DNA from: Comamonas flocculans | Lineage (GTDB): Bacteria > Pseudomonadota > Gammaproteobacteria > Burkholderiales > Burkholderiaceae_C | Assembly (NCBI RefSeq): GCF_007954405.1 | Contig: NZ_CP042344.1 | Location: 620,001 to 684,000, forward strand | Direction of reading: 5' to 3' | Length of the DNA stretch: 64,000 nt | In this document: positions 8,309 through 20,150 of the stretch, piece by piece | Numbering within the stretch: position 1 is the first letter of the stretch | Layout: the number at the start of each line of letters is the position of its first letter | Notes under the pieces: generated by a model | Seen by the model: only the letters and a program-made list of their open reading frames with translations | Told to the model about the DNA's origin: nothing | Database searches by the model: none | Made by a program: the position numbers and the translations under genes

Positions 8309-8323
8309 CTACACGAGGACCCC

Positions 8324-9082
8324 ATGGACATCAAAGGCAAGGTATTCATCGTCACGGGCGGCGCTTCCGGGCTGGGCGAAGGCACGGCGCGCATGCTGGC
8401 CGCACGCGGAGCCACGGTGGTGATCGCGGACATGCAGGCCGACAAGGGCGAAGCGGTGGCGCGCGAGATCGAGGGCCATTTCGTGCGCTGCGACGTCAGC
8501 AGCGAAGCCGATGGCCAGGCGGTAGTGGCCAAGGCCACGGCGCTGGGCAAGCTCATGGGGCTGGTCAACTGCGCCGGCATCGCCCCCGCCGAGAGGACCG
8601 TGGGCAAGAACGGCGCGCACCAGCTCGCCACCTTCACCAAGACCATCACGGTCAACCTGGTGGGCAGCTTCAACATGATTCGCCTGGCGGCCGAAGCCAT
8701 GGCCAGGAACGAGGCCGAGCCCACGGGCGAGCGCGGCGCCATCGTCTCCACCGCCAGTGTCGCGGCCTACGACGGGCAGATCGGCCAGGCGGCCTATTCC
8801 GCATCCAAGGGCGGGGTCGTCGGCATGACGCTGCCGATCGCGCGCGATCTGGCAAGGAGCGGCATACGCAACATGACGATCGCTCCGGGCATCTTCGGCA
8901 CGCCCATGCTGTTTGGCATGCCCAAGGAGGTGCAGGACGCGCTGGCGGCCGGCGTGCCCTTCCCGAGTCGGCTTGGCACGCCCGAGGACTACGCCAGGCT
9001 GGTCTGCCACATCTTTGAAAACGACATGCTCAATGGCGAGGTGATACGCCTGGACGGCGCGATACGCCTGGCCCCGAAATGA
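8324..9082 (+). CDS. SDR dehydrogenase, 3-hydroxyacyl-CoA dehydrogenase type
   Basis: 252 residues. N-terminal cofactor motif [20 protein letters not shown] at residues 86-90, catalytic Ser in [10 protein letters not shown] and Tyr-x-x-x-Lys in YSASKGG. The insertion with [25 protein letters not shown] is the pattern of the HSD17B10-like type II 3-hydroxyacyl-CoA dehydrogenases, which oxidise short and branched 3-hydroxyacyl-CoAs with NAD+. The dyad directly upstream fits control by an acyl-CoA-responsive repressor. No beta-oxidation partners are adjacent, so substrate remains inferred. Confidence 0.85.
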   Translation: MDIKGKVFIVTGGASGLGEGTARMLAARGATVVIADMQADKGEAVAREIEGHFVRCDVSSEADGQAVVAKATALGKLMGLVNCAGIAPAERTVGKNGAHQLATFTKTITVNLVGSFNMIRLAAEAMARNEAEPTGERGAIVSTASVAAYDGQIGQAAYSASKGGVVGMTLPIARDLARSGIRNMTIAPGIFGTPMLFGMPKEVQDALAAGVPFPSRLGTPEDYARLVCHIFENDMLNGEVIRLDGAIRLAPK

Positions 9083-9106
9083 CGCATGGCCCTTCGGGGC
9101 CATGCG
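9083..9106. terminator. UUCG-capped hairpin between convergent genes
   Basis: CGCATGGCCC-TTCG-GGGCCATGCG: a perfect 10-bp stem with a UUCG tetraloop starting one base after the SDR stop. There is no T tract, so it is an mRNA 3' end or bidirectional terminator by position only. Confidence 0.55.
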
Positions 9107-9131
9107 CCTGGGCGAGCGGCTTCAACCGCGC

Positions 9132-10229
<1,098 letters not shown>

Positions 10230-10275
10230 CAAATACTCCAGAAATCGAGAAAACTGCGCGCAAGTGTACATACGC

Positions 10276-10309
10276 AAAAAAAAGCGCGCAAGAACAATAT
10301 CTTGCGCGC
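10276..10309 (-). terminator. Intrinsic terminator of leuA
   Basis: On the minus strand a perfect 10-bp stem (GCGCGCAAGA/TCTTGCGCGC, six-base loop) is followed by eight T, 85 nt after the leuA stop. It insulates leuA from pbpG downstream on the same strand. Confidence 0.9.
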
Positions 10310-10393
10310 CCTTCTTAAAAATATTCTAGGAACGTTCGGGGTAGCCGGCGAACGTTGGATCGGGGCCAGGCCGTGCCGCGCCCGCTGTCCTCT

Positions 10394-11932
10394 TCACCCT
10401 TGCGCGGCCACCCTGTCGCTGCCGTGGTGCAGCCGGTTGAGGGCGCTCAGATAGGCCTTGGCCGAGGCGACGATGATGTCCGGGTCGGCCCCCGAGCCAT
10501 TGACCACGTGCCCGCCGCTTTGCAGCCGCACCGTGACTTCGCCCTGCGCATCGGTCGAGCCATTGATCGCATTCACCGAGTACAGCGTCATCTCCGCCCC
10601 GCTCTTGACGTGCGCCTCGATCGCGCGCAGCGACGCGTCGACCGGGCCGTTGCCCTCGGCGCTGCTGCGTACCTCCTTGCCGCCCGCGGTGAAGACGATG
10701 TCGGCCTTGGGCCGCTCGCCGGTCTCGCTGTGCTGCGACAGCGACACGAAGCCGTACTGCTCATGCTCGGCCAGACCCACGCCGCTGCTGACCAGCGCCA
10801 GGATGTCCTCATCGAAGATTTCGCTCTTGCGGTCGGCCAGTTCCTTGAAGCGCGAGAACGCAGCCAGCGTCTCCGCCTCGGACTCGAGCTCCACGCCCAG
10901 TTCCTGCAGGCGCTGCTTGAAGGCGTTGCGCCCGCTGAGCTTGCCCAGCACGATCTTGTTGGCCGACCAGCCCACGTCTTCCGCGCGCATGATCTCGTAG
11001 GTGTCGCGCGCCTTGAGCACACCGTCCTGGTGGATGCCGCTGGCGTGGGCGAAGGCATTGGCGCCGACCACCGCCTTGTTCGGCTGCACCACGAAGCCGG
11101 TGGTCGAGCTCACGAGCTTGCTCGCCGCCAGGATCTGCGTGGTGTCTATGCCCACCTGCAGGCCGAAGTAGTCCTTGCGCGTCTTGACGGCCATGACGAC
11201 CTCTTCGAGCGAGCAGTTGCCCGCGCGCTCGCCCAGGCCGTTGATGGTGCATTCCACCTGGCGCGCGCCGCCCACCTTCACGCCCGCCAGGCTGTTGGCC
11301 ACCGCCATGCCCAGGTCGTTGTGGCAGTGCACGCTCCAGACGGCCTTGTCGCTGTCCGGCACTTTTTCACGCAGCGTCTTGATGAAATTGCCATAGAGCT
11401 CGGGGATGCCGTAACCCACGGTGTCGGGGATGTTGATCGTCGTCGCGCCTTCCTTGATCACCGCTTCGCACACGCGCGCCAGGAAGTCGATGTCGCTGCG
11501 GTAGCCGTCCTCGGCGCTGAATTCGATGTCGTCACGCAGATTGCGCGCAAAGCGGGTGGAAAGGCGCGCCTGCTCGAACACCTCCTCGGGCGTCATGCGC
11601 AGCTTCTTTTCCATGTGCAGCGGGCTGGTGGCGATGAACAGATGGATGCGCGCGTTCTGGCTGTCCGCCAGCGCCTCGGCCGCGCGCGCGATGTCGCGGT
11701 CGTTGGCGCGCGCCAGCGAGCAGACGGTGGAGTCCTTCACCGTGCGCGCAATCGCCTGGATGCATTCGAAGTCGCCATTGCTGCTGGCGGCAAAACCGGC
11801 CTCGATCACGTCCACTTTCAGGCGTTCGAGCTGGCGCGCGATGCGCAGCTTCTCGTCGCGCGTCATGGAAGCGCCGGGCGACTGCTCGCCGTCGCGCAGG
11901 GTGGTGTCGAAGATGATGAGTTTGTCGGTCAT
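10394..11932 (-). CDS. leuA: 2-isopropylmalate synthase
   Basis: 512 residues from ATG 11932, with AAGGAG ten nt upstream. It begins [19 protein letters not shown], the HMGL-like catalytic signature with the metal-binding Asp. HCHNDLG supplies the metal histidines, GLGERAGN is also present, and a LeuA dimer (feedback) domain occupies about residues 370-510. It condenses acetyl-CoA with 2-oxoisovalerate at the first committed step of leucine synthesis. Transcription is evidently controlled by the attenuator in the 199 bases upstream. ilvD lies in the same window but not adjacent. Confidence 0.96.
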   Translation of the reverse strand: MTDKLIIFDTTLRDGEQSPGASMTRDEKLRIARQLERLKVDVIEAGFAASSNGDFECIQAIARTVKDSTVCSLARANDRDIARAAEALADSQNARIHLFIATSPLHMEKKLRMTPEEVFEQARLSTRFARNLRDDIEFSAEDGYRSDIDFLARVCEAVIKEGATTINIPDTVGYGIPELYGNFIKTLREKVPDSDKAVWSVHCHNDLGMAVANSLAGVKVGGARQVECTINGLGERAGNCSLEEVVMAVKTRKDYFGLQVGIDTTQILAASKLVSSTTGFVVQPNKAVVGANAFAHASGIHQDGVLKARDTYEIMRAEDVGWSANKIVLGKLSGRNAFKQRLQELGVELESEAETLAAFSRFKELADRKSEIFDEDILALVSSGVGLAEHEQYGFVSLSQHSETGERPKADIVFTAGGKEVRSSAEGNGPVDASLRAIEAHVKSGAEMTLYSVNAINGSTDAQGEVTVRLQSGGHVVNGSGADPDIIVASAKAYLSALNRLHHGSDRVAAQG

Positions 11933-11970
11933 GGTTTTCTTGCTCCTTGCCACCAGCAACACGAATGAAA

Positions 11971-11999
11971 ACGGCCCGCTGCTGGAGCATGCGGGCCGT
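11971..11999 (-). terminator. leuA attenuator terminator
   Basis: On the minus strand, ACGGCCCGC-(11 nt)-GCGGGCCGT followed by TTTT. The same 9-mer arm also recurs just after the leader-peptide stop (12037-12045), where AGCGGGCCG can pair with the terminator's first arm to form an antiterminator. This is the standard mutually exclusive attenuator arrangement. Confidence 0.8.
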
Positions 12000-12047
12000 C
12001 GGAAATTCGAATCGATGGAAAAAACAGTGAACGCGTCGGCCCGCTAC

Positions 12048-12131
12048 CTATGGCAGTAGCGCCAGTAGTGCCAGCAGCAGCGCCGCAGCGGCTGCGGCGG
12101 CGCGGATCGGCAGGGTGGCGGGCGAATTCAT
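12048..12131 (-). CDS. leuL: leu operon leader peptide
   Basis: 27 residues: a start of MNSPATLPIR, seven alanines, then LLLALLALLP and TAG. Seven of the last ten codons are leucine, two of them the rare CTA, so leucyl-tRNA shortage would stall a ribosome exactly before the antiterminator arm at 12045-12037. It lies 26 bp after dsbB on the same strand. No Shine-Dalgarno is visible, and the ATG sits eight nt after a candidate -10, so it may be translated from a leaderless mRNA. Stalling control is inferred from the architecture. Confidence 0.8.
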   Translation of the reverse strand: MNSPATLPIRAAAAAAALLLALLALLP

Positions 12132-12138
12132 GCGCGCA

Positions 12139-12147
12139 AATGTAGCA
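12139..12147 (-). promoter_or_regulatory. Candidate extended -10 promoter of leuL-leuA
   Basis: On the minus strand TGC-TACATT, an extended -10 element with no clear -35. It places +1 at or next to the leader ATG (12131). Confidence 0.45.
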
Positions 12148-12156
12148 CAGGCGCGG

Positions 12157-12669
12157 TCATGGGGTGCGCCGCAGGGCGGCGCGCACCAGCATCGCGATCA
12201 GCAGCAGGCCAAAGAGCGTGAAGCAGACGAAGGACCAGTTGGCGATGGAGCCGCCGAGAAAACGCCAGTCCACCACGGTGCAGTCGCCCGAGCCGCGAAA
12301 GATCATCGGGATGGCGCGGCTGAGCGCGTAGTTCTCGATGATGCCGTAGAAGTCGCGCCCGCAGGTGGCGACCTCGGGCGGATACCACTGCAGCCAGCTC
12401 TGGCGCGCCGCGACGAAGGCGCCAAAGCCCGCGCCCAGCAGGGCCAGCAAGCTCCAGGCCATGCGCCAGGGCGCGCCGCCGCGGGCCGCCCCAAGACCGG
12501 TGAAGACCGCCACCGCGATCAAGGCGTAGCGCTGCACGATGCACATCGGGCAGGGCTCCAGCCCCTGGCCATACTGCAGGTACATGCCGAAGGCCAGCAT
12601 GGCCACGCAGGCGGCGCTGATGAGCGCCAGCAGGCGGCGCGGGGTCTGGGCTATGAGGCTTGGGAGCAC
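12157..12669 (-). CDS. dsbB: Disulfide bond formation protein B
   Basis: 170 residues from a GTG at 12669; an upstream in-frame ATG at 12717 would add a poorly conserved 16-residue extension. Four membrane segments. The first periplasmic loop has EPCPMC (CxxC), which passes electrons to quinone, and the second has TCGRD and GDCTVVDW, the pair that reoxidises DsbA. Length matches the family (176 in E. coli). It acts in the inner membrane to keep the disulfide-forming system oxidised. The leuA leader starts 26 bp downstream. Confidence 0.93.
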   Translation of the reverse strand: MLPSLIAQTPRRLLALISAACVAMLAFGMYLQYGQGLEPCPMCIVQRYALIAVAVFTGLGAARGGAPWRMAWSLLALLGAGFGAFVAARQSWLQWYPPEVATCGRDFYGIIENYALSRAIPMIFRGSGDCTVVDWRFLGGSIANWSFVCFTLFGLLLIAMLVRAALRRTP

Positions 12670-12817
12670 GTTTTTCTTTCTTTGGCAAAAGCCGCGGGCA
12701 TGAAAAGGCGGTGGCAAGCCACCGGCCGGCCCGCGGTGTGGGTATTCTCGGGCACCGCCGGCGCCCGGCCTGTAGTGAGCGGCACGGCGCCCGAGAGTTC
12801 AACCCGGAGCACTGTCC

Positions 12818-13261
12818 ATGTACAAACGCATCCTGATTGCCACCGATGGCTCGCCCCTGTCCGACAAGGCCGTGCAACACGGTCTGCGCCTGGCAGCCCT
12901 CACGCGGGCACGCGTGCTGGCGCTGCGCGTATTGCCGCGCTATCCGCGCAAGTTCTTCGATGGCGGCCTGAGCCTGGACGAGCAGCAGATCCGCCAGATC
13001 GAGGAACAGTGGCGCGATGAAGTCCGGGCGACGCTGGCCAGCGTCAAGGACCGCGGCAGCGAGGAAGGCGTGATGGTCAAGACCCTGACGCCGCGCTCCG
13101 ATCAGGTGGCGGAGGCGATTCTCGCGGCCGCGCGCAAGCATGGGTGCGATCTGATCGTCATGGCCTCGCATGGACGGCGCGGCGTCAAGCGCCTGCTGCT
13201 GGGCAGCGAGACGCAGAACGTGCTCACGCATGCCGAGATTCCGGTGCTGGTTCTGAGATGA
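12818..13261 (+). CDS. Universal stress protein (UspA family)
   Basis: 147 residues, one Usp domain. It starts MYKRILIATDGSPLSDKAV and has the ATP-binding signature MASHGRRGVKRLLLGSET near residues 112-130, so it belongs to the nucleotide-binding branch. The client process is unknown. Upstream, arms TCTCGGGC (12746) and GCCCGAGA (12789) can form a leader hairpin. The 3' end abuts a dispersed repeat that separates it from the convergent malonyl-CoA synthetase gene. Confidence 0.92.
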   Translation: MYKRILIATDGSPLSDKAVQHGLRLAALTRARVLALRVLPRYPRKFFDGGLSLDEQQIRQIEEQWRDEVRATLASVKDRGSEEGVMVKTLTPRSDQVAEAILAAARKHGCDLIVMASHGRRGVKRLLLGSETQNVLTHAEIPVLVLR

Positions 13262-13302
13262 AATCGACCTGAAACGCTTGCCCCTCCTTCGCTGACAGCT
13301 AC
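13258..13302 (-). repeat. Dispersed ~45-bp repeat, copy B (between convergent genes)
   Basis: Read on the minus strand: TAGCTGTCAGCG, then GGCAAGCGTTT, ending TCGATTTCA. It fills the entire gap between the Usp and malonyl-CoA synthetase stops, and its first TAG is the stop codon of the latter. Confidence 0.7.
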
Positions 13303-14864
13303 TTTTTCAGGAACAAATCCCGATACTGCTCGCGCAGCAGGTTCTTTTGCACCTTGCCCATGCTGTTGCGTGGCAGCTGTGCAGCGATGAAGCAGCGCCT
13401 GGGCACCTTGAAGTGCGCCAGCTGCGCGCGCAGCGTGGTGATGACGGCTTCGGTATCCGGCCTGGCTCCCGCGCGCGGCACGATGACGGCCACGCCCACC
13501 TCGCCAAAATCGGCATGCGGCACGCCGACGACCGCGCTCTCGGCTACACCGGGCAGCTCGTTGATGAAGCCCTCGATCTCGGCCGGATAGACGTTGAAGC
13601 CGCCGCTGATGAAAAGGTCCTTGCTGCGCCCGACGATGCTGACGTAGCCGCGCGCATCCTGCTGGCCCACGTCGCCGGTCTTGAACCAGCCGCCTGCGGC
13701 GAACTCCTGCGCGGTCTTTTCCGGCATCTGCCAGTAGCCCTTGAAGACGTTGGGCCCGCGCACCTCGATGTTGCCGATCTCGCCGGCGGGCAGCGGCTTG
13801 CCGTCGTCGTCCACCACGCGCAGCTCGGTGCCGGGCAGGGGAAAACCGACGGTGCCGCCGCGCCGCTCGCTCTGGCCGTCGTGGCGTGCGTCGGCACCGC
13901 AGGGGTTGGAGCAGAGCATCACGGTCTCGCTCATGCCGTAGCGTTCCAGGATGGTGTGGCCGGTGCGCTCCTGCCAGGCGGCGAAGGTATCGACCAAGAG
14001 CGGCGCCGAGCCGGAGATGAACAGGCGCATGTGCGCCGCCGCCTCGCGCGTCAAGCTTGTTTCCGCCAGCATGCGCACATAGAGCGTGGGCACGCCCATG
14101 AAGACGGTGGCACGCGCGAAGGCGGCGATCGTCGCCCTGGCGTCGAACTTGTTGAACCAGACCATGGGGCTGCCGTTGATCAACGCGCCGTGCACGCCGA
14201 CGAACAGGCCGTGCGCGTGGTAGATCGGCAGCGCGTGGATCAGCACATCACCGGGCTGCCAGCCCCAGTAGTCCTTGAGCACCAGGGCGTTGGAGAGCAG
14301 GTTGCCGTGCGTGAGCATCGCGCCCTTGCTGCGCCCCGTCGTGCCGCTGGTGTAGAGGATGGCGGCCATGTCGTCCCTGCCGCACGCCACCGGCGTGTGC
14401 CGGTCGCCGCACTGCGCGGCGCGCTCGAGCAGGCTGCCGCTGCGGTCCTGCCCCAGCGTGAAGACGCTGTGCGTGCCGGCCTTGAACGCCGTTTTTGACA
14501 CCCAGCCGAAGTTCTGCGGCGTGCAGACCACGACGGCCGGTTCGGCGTTGCCGATGAAGTATTCGATCTCGGCCTGCTGGTACGCCGTGTTCAGCGGCAG
14601 GAACACATGCCCGGCGCGCAGCACCGCCAGGTACAGCAGCATGGCCTCGACCGATTTTTCGACCTGCACCGCGATGCGGCTGAATGCGGGCAGATCGAGC
14701 GATGCAAGCAGGTTGGCGATGCGCGCGCTGGCGTGCTCCAGGTCGGCCCAGGAGTAGTTCAGCGGCGCGCCCTCGGGCGTGCTGGCAAAGACCGCTGTCG
14801 CGTCCAGGTTCTTCGGAAAGGCGGCGCGCAGGGCGCTGTAGAGGTTTTGCGAAGGCAACTGCAT
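13299..14864 (-). CDS. matB: Malonyl-CoA synthetase (acyl-CoA synthetase, ANL superfamily)
   Basis: 521 residues from ATG 14864, with AGGAG six nt upstream. ANL motifs in order: P-loop YTSGTTGRSKGAMLTH near residue 170, ALPIYHAHGLFVGVHGAL, RYGMSETVMLCSNP near residue 310, WFKTGDVG and GRSKDLFISGGFNVYP, and a C-terminal PRNSMGKVQKNLLR lysine. The segments around HAHGLF and the SETVM motif match MatB/ACSF3-type malonyl-CoA synthetases, which make malonyl-CoA from malonate, CoA and ATP. An enoyl-CoA hydratase follows upstream on the same strand after a long hairpin. Other short dicarboxylates are possible substrates. Confidence 0.85.
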   Translation of the reverse strand: MQLPSQNLYSALRAAFPKNLDATAVFASTPEGAPLNYSWADLEHASARIANLLASLDLPAFSRIAVQVEKSVEAMLLYLAVLRAGHVFLPLNTAYQQAEIEYFIGNAEPAVVVCTPQNFGWVSKTAFKAGTHSVFTLGQDRSGSLLERAAQCGDRHTPVACGRDDMAAILYTSGTTGRSKGAMLTHGNLLSNALVLKDYWGWQPGDVLIHALPIYHAHGLFVGVHGALINGSPMVWFNKFDARATIAAFARATVFMGVPTLYVRMLAETSLTREAAAHMRLFISGSAPLLVDTFAAWQERTGHTILERYGMSETVMLCSNPCGADARHDGQSERRGGTVGFPLPGTELRVVDDDGKPLPAGEIGNIEVRGPNVFKGYWQMPEKTAQEFAAGGWFKTGDVGQQDARGYVSIVGRSKDLFISGGFNVYPAEIEGFINELPGVAESAVVGVPHADFGEVGVAVIVPRAGARPDTEAVITTLRAQLAHFKVPRRCFIAAQLPRNSMGKVQKNLLREQYRDLFLKK

Positions 14865-14898
14865 CAAAGGCTCCTGTGGATCCAGCCCCTTGAAGCTT

Positions 14899-14964
14899 GC
14901 ATTCGCGGGGGCGGCTCCGGCCGCGAAGGGCCTTTGCGGCCGGAGGCGCCCCCATGGCGAATGC
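14899..14964. repeat. Long imperfect inverted repeat (hairpin)
   Basis: Arms GCATTCGC-GGGGGCGGCTCCGGCCGC and its complement, broken only by a 3-base bulge and one mismatch, around a GAAGGGCCTTT loop: about a 26-bp stem. It lies between the enoyl-CoA hydratase stop and matB start on the minus strand. With no T tract it is more likely an mRNA-stabilising or attenuating hairpin or a mobile palindromic element than a simple terminator. Confidence 0.75.
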
Positions 14965-14969
14965 GGACT

Positions 14970-15791
14970 TCAGTGGGCGTCATCCGTAAAACGCGGCTTG
15001 CGCTTGGCGAGGAAGGCCTCTATGCCTTCATGGTGCTCGCGGCTGTCGGCGTAGGCGTAAGGGTCTTCAAGTCCTGAAACCATAGCTGTTGGCGCTTGTC
15101 CATCAAGCGTTTGGGCCGTATTTCTTTCAAATAACGAACGCAGCACGCGCTTGTTCAGCCGGGCGGCCTGCGGCGACAGCGCGGCGATGTGGCGGGCCAG
15201 CTTCTCGGCCCTGTCCTGCAGCTCTGGCGGGGCCAGCACCTCGGCCAGGAAACCGCTGGCCTGCAGCGCGCGCGCGTCGAAGGTGGCGGCGGCCAGCAGC
15301 ATCTGCCGCGCCAGCGCGTCGCCCACGCTCCTCGCGACAAGCAGCGCCTCGCGCGGCGCCATCGGGAAACCCAGGCGCGCGATCGGCGCGCCAAAGCGCG
15401 CGCCCTCCTCGGCCAGGCGGATGTCGCAGCAACTGGCGATCTCCACGCCCGCGCCCATGCAGGCGCCGCGGATCGCGGCAACGATGGGCACCTCGCACTC
15501 CAGCATGGCCGACAGGCCTCCCCAGACCTCGATCTCGTGAAAGTCGCGCAGCTTTTGCGCATCGAAGCGAAACGCCGGGTATTCGGAAATATCGCCGCCG
15601 GCGCAGAAGGCCTCACCCTCGCCTTGCACCAGCACGCAGCGCGCGCCGGCGTCGGCCTGGATGCCCTCGAACACCGTGCGCAGCTCGCGCCACATGGCGC
15701 GCGCCATCGCGTTCAGGCGCCCGGGGTGGCGCAGCGTGACGCGCACGATGCCCAGCGCATCGGCCGCTTCCAGCACGATCTCACCGGCCAT
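14970..15791 (-). CDS. Enoyl-CoA hydratase/isomerase family protein with in-frame repeat
   Basis: 273 residues of the crotonase fold. The oxyanion-hole segments are [16 protein letters not shown] near residue 60 and [15 protein letters not shown] near residue 108. The usual catalytic Glu of hydratases is not obvious, so an isomerase or hydrolase role is possible. Residues about 223-236 ([14 protein letters not shown]) come from a dispersed-repeat copy at 15082-15123 and do not look like family sequence; the conserved tail [18 protein letters not shown] resumes afterwards, so the frame is intact. The start overlaps the end of lgt by 11 bp, implying coupling. Confidence 0.85.
   Translation of the reverse strand: MAGEIVLEAADALGIVRVTLRHPGRLNAMARAMWRELRTVFEGIQADAGARCVLVQGEGEAFCAGGDISEYPAFRFDAQKLRDFHEIEVWGGLSAMLECEVPIVAAIRGACMGAGVEIASCCDIRLAEEGARFGAPIARLGFPMAPREALLVARSVGDALARQMLLAAATFDARALQASGFLAEVLAPPELQDRAEKLARHIAALSPQAARLNKRVLRSLFERNTAQTLDGQAPTAMVSGLEDPYAYADSREHHEGIEAFLAKRKPRFTDDAH
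15082..15123 (+). repeat. Dispersed ~45-bp repeat, copy C (inside enoyl-CoA hydratase gene)
   Basis: ATAGCTGTTGGCGCTTG, CATCAAGCG and TTTGGGCCGTATTT lie entirely within the hydratase coding sequence, antisense to it and without breaking its frame. Confidence 0.8.
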
Positions 15792-16602
15792 GCGCCGCCC
15801 CCTGCCGCTGCGCCCACAGCCACAGCAGCACGCCCGCGAGCACCATGGGAATGCACAGCCACTGGCCCATGCTCAGGCCCAGCGACAGCAGGCCGAGGTA
15901 GTCGTCGGGCTCGCGGAAATACTCGGCCGTAAAGCGCAGCACGCCGTAGCCGACGAGGAAGGCCGCCGTCACTTCGCCCCTCTTGCGCGGACGCCGGGCA
16001 TAGAGCCACAGCAGCACGAAGAGCAGCAGCCCTTCGAGCAGGAACTGGTAGATCTGCGATGGATGGCGCGGCTGCATAGCGCCGCTTTGCGGAAACACCA
16101 TGGCCCAGGGCAGCTCGGGCGAGGCAAAGCGCCCCCACAGCTCGCCATTGATGAAATTGCCGACGCGCCCGGCCGCCAGGCCCGTGGGCACGCAGGGCGC
16201 GACGAAGTCGACCACCTGCAGCCAGGGGCGCCGGCGCGAATGCGCGTACCACAGCATGGCCAGCGCCACGCCCAGCATGCCGCCGTGAAAGCTCATGCCG
16301 CCCTTCCAGACGGCAAAAATCTCCAGCGGGTGGCCGGCGTAGTAGCCGGGCTTGTAGAACAGGCAGTAGCCCAGGCGCCCGCCGACGATCACGCCGAGCA
16401 CCCCAAGGAAGAGGATGTCTTCCACGTCCTTGCGCGTCCAGGCCGCGTCGCCCCGCATCGAGGCATAGGGCTGGTGCTTCAGGCGCAAGTTGCCCAGCCA
16501 CAGGAACAGACCGAAGGCGGCCAGATAGGTCAGGCCATACCAGTGGATCGCCAGCGGCCCGACCTGCAGGGCCACCGGATCGATGCGGGGGTACATCAGC
16601 AT
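15781..16602 (-). CDS. lgt: Prolipoprotein diacylglyceryl transferase
   Basis: 273 residues, about seven membrane segments. The Lgt signature [14 protein letters not shown] is near residue 145, with the conserved arginine and the essential histidine in SFHGGMLG near residue 105; YFREPDD is a further conserved element. It transfers diacylglycerol from phosphatidylglycerol to the lipobox cysteine of prolipoproteins, such as the lipoprotein at 30767-31243. No clear Shine-Dalgarno is seen; a second ATG at 16596 is an alternative. Its end overlaps the hydratase start by 11 bp. Confidence 0.96.
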   Translation of the reverse strand: MLMYPRIDPVALQVGPLAIHWYGLTYLAAFGLFLWLGNLRLKHQPYASMRGDAAWTRKDVEDILFLGVLGVIVGGRLGYCLFYKPGYYAGHPLEIFAVWKGGMSFHGGMLGVALAMLWYAHSRRRPWLQVVDFVAPCVPTGLAAGRVGNFINGELWGRFASPELPWAMVFPQSGAMQPRHPSQIYQFLLEGLLLFVLLWLYARRPRKRGEVTAAFLVGYGVLRFTAEYFREPDDYLGLLSLGLSMGQWLCIPMVLAGVLLWLWAQRQGAAHGR

Positions 16603-16671
16603 GGCGGCGATTGTGCAGCAGCGCGCCCGCCGCGCGCCCCGCCCCGCCGCCCGCCCGGCGGCGCAGCCGGC

Positions 16672-17490
16672 TTACTGCATGAACCAGCCGTGGCTCACCA
16701 CCAGCGACTGGCCGGTCAGCGCATTGCTCGGCCAGCTCGCGAAGGTGAGCGCGGCCTGCGCGACGTCGTCCACGGTAGTGAATTCGCCATCGACCGTTTC
16801 CTTGAGCATCACGTTCTTGATCACCTCTTCCTCGCTGATGCCCAGCTCCTGCGCCTGTTCGGGGATCTGTTTTTCAACGAGCGGCGTGCGCACGAAGCCG
16901 GGGCAGATCACGTTGCTGCGGATGTTGTGCTGCGCGCCCTCCTTGGCGATGACCTTGGCCAGGCCTTCCAGGCCGTGCTTGGCCGTGACGTAGGGGCTCT
17001 TGAGCTTGGACGCCTCCTTGGAGTGCACCGAACCCATGAAGATGATGCTGCCGCCGCGCCCCGAGGCGATCATCTGGCGCACCGCGGCGCGCGAGGTGAG
17101 GAAACCGCCGTCGAGGTGCACCGCGAGCAGCTTCTTCCAGTCCGAGAATTTGAAGTCCTGGATCGGCGCGACGATCTGGATGCCGGCGTTGCTCACCAGG
17201 ATGTCCACCGCGCCGAGCTCTTTTTGCACCCGCGCAAAACCCTCGTCCACCGCCTGCTCGCTGGTCACGTCCATGGCGATGCCCATGGTCTTGACGCCCT
17301 TGCTGGCGATGGCGTCTGCGGCGGCCTGGGCATCGGCCTGCTTGAGGTCGGCCACCACGACCTGGGCTCCGGCATCGGCGAAGACTTCGGCGATGCGCTT
17401 TCCCAGACCGCTGGCGGCGCCCGTGACGAGGGCGGTCTTGCCCTTGAGGCTCAGCGTGGTGGTGGCTTGGATGGATTGTTTTTCGCTCAT
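16672..17490 (-). CDS. bdhA: 3-hydroxybutyrate dehydrogenase (SDR)
   Basis: 272 residues from ATG 17490, with AGGAG six nt upstream. Cofactor motif [21 protein letters not shown], Ser in [13 protein letters not shown], Tyr-x-x-x-Lys in YVTAKHGL, and the family segment [19 protein letters not shown] that closes over 3-hydroxybutyrate. The C-terminus [12 protein letters not shown] is typical of the family. It converts (R)-3-hydroxybutyrate to acetoacetate with NAD+ when stored polyhydroxybutyrate is broken down, complementing the phasin gene at 6353. Confidence 0.92.
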   Translation of the reverse strand: MSEKQSIQATTTLSLKGKTALVTGAASGLGKRIAEVFADAGAQVVVADLKQADAQAAADAIASKGVKTMGIAMDVTSEQAVDEGFARVQKELGAVDILVSNAGIQIVAPIQDFKFSDWKKLLAVHLDGGFLTSRAAVRQMIASGRGGSIIFMGSVHSKEASKLKSPYVTAKHGLEGLAKVIAKEGAQHNIRSNVICPGFVRTPLVEKQIPEQAQELGISEEEVIKNVMLKETVDGEFTTVDDVAQAALTFASWPSNALTGQSLVVSHGWFMQ

Positions 17491-17569
17491 GGTTTGCTCC
17501 TGATCAACACGCCATGAGATGGGGGCGGATGCGGGCTTTGTCAAGCGCCGCGTCCTGAAGGCCGGCGCT

Positions 17570-17992
17570 TCAGGGCCGCACGAAGACCATGGTGGCCTGC
17601 ATCAGCGCGACCACCTTGCAATCCTGCGCGCCCTCGGCATAGGCGCGCACCTCGCCGGTGCACACGCCCATGCTCTTGCCCGCATTGACCACCCGCCCGA
17701 CGGCAAGGAAGCGCTGCCCCAGCGCGGGGCGCAGGAAGTTGACCTTGAACTCGGCCGTGACCACGTCGCAGCCCTCGGGCGCGCGGGTCAGCGCCGCGTA
17801 GCCGCAGGCGCTGTCCACGATGCTGGTCACCGCGCCCGCATGCACGTAACCATGCTGCTGGCTGAGCGCGGCGCTTGCGGGCATCTCGATTTCCACCACG
17901 CCATCCTCCACGCGCGCCAGCCGCGCGCCCAGCGTTTTCATCAAGCCCTGGGCCGCGAAACTGCGCGCCACCCTGTCGTGCACATCTGTCAT
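17570..17992 (-). CDS. PaaI-type thioesterase (hotdog fold)
   Basis: 140 residues from ATG 17992, with AGGAG four nt upstream; the ORF extends 36 codons further into the repeat and was trimmed. The hotdog core [23 protein letters not shown] near residues 50-72 carries the HAG motif and the acid used by PaaI/YdiI-type acyl-CoA thioesterases. It lacks a signal peptide. The natural acyl-CoA substrate is unknown. It is divergent from ilvD, with a repeat copy in the shared upstream region. Confidence 0.85.
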   Translation of the reverse strand: MTDVHDRVARSFAAQGLMKTLGARLARVEDGVVEIEMPASAALSQQHGYVHAGAVTSIVDSACGYAALTRAPEGCDVVTAEFKVNFLRPALGQRFLAVGRVVNAGKSMGVCTGEVRAYAEGAQDCKVVALMQATMVFVRP

Positions 17993-18019
17993 GTTTCTCC
18001 TGGCTACCGCCCTTGTTTT

Positions 18020-18063
18020 GATAACTGGTGGCGCTTGCCGGGCAAGCGTTTGCACCTGTTTTT
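18020..18063 (+). repeat. Dispersed ~45-bp repeat, copy D (divergent intergenic)
   Basis: GATAACTGGTGG, then CGCTTGCC-GG-GCAAGCG, then a diverged tail TTTGCACCTGTTTTT. It is the copy with the clearest central stem, in the region upstream of both the PaaI-type gene and ilvD. Confidence 0.7.
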
Positions 18064-18158
18064 CCTTGAATTCCTGCAGTGCGGCCGGGCAAATCGGCAC
18101 GCACTACACTCGAACCACTCTCCTGCAACCCCTGGCCCGCGCGCCAGCACACCCCGCC

Positions 18159-19853
<1,695 letters not shown>

Positions 19854-19874
19854 AGCGGCCTGCAGCGCGGGCGC

Positions 19875-20117
19875 TCAGCGCCTGCGCCGGGGCGCCATGC
19901 CCAGCGACTCCTTCTGCCGCTGCACGCGTTCACGCTTGCGCCGGTCCATTTTTTCCATGGCCTTGCGCTTGGTGAAACCCGTGGAATCGGCCCACACCCA
20001 CCAGGCGAAGGTGAGCGCAAAAGGCGCCAGCACCCACCACCACGACCAGGCGGCCACCGGGGCGACCTCCAGGTATTTCAGGAGCACCAGCAGCACGCCC
20101 AGAATCAGTGTGTACAC
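19875..20117 (-). CDS. Small Trp-rich membrane protein (TIGR04438 type)
   Basis: 80 residues: a hydrophobic segment MYTLILGVLLVLLKYLEV, a second segment rich in tryptophan (AAWSWWWVLAPFALTFAWWVW), then a strongly basic tail with KRKAMEKMDRRKRERVQRQ. This combination is the TIGR04438 Trp-rich protein of Burkholderiales, function unknown. Two helices with a positively charged cytoplasmic tail are likely. It ends 21 bp from ilvD, convergently. Confidence 0.8.
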   Translation of the reverse strand: MYTLILGVLLVLLKYLEVAPVAAWSWWWVLAPFALTFAWWVWADSTGFTKRKAMEKMDRRKRERVQRQKESLGMAPRRRR

Positions 20118-20150
20118 AAGTCACCTCGGGTCAAAGATGGGTAAATGGAC

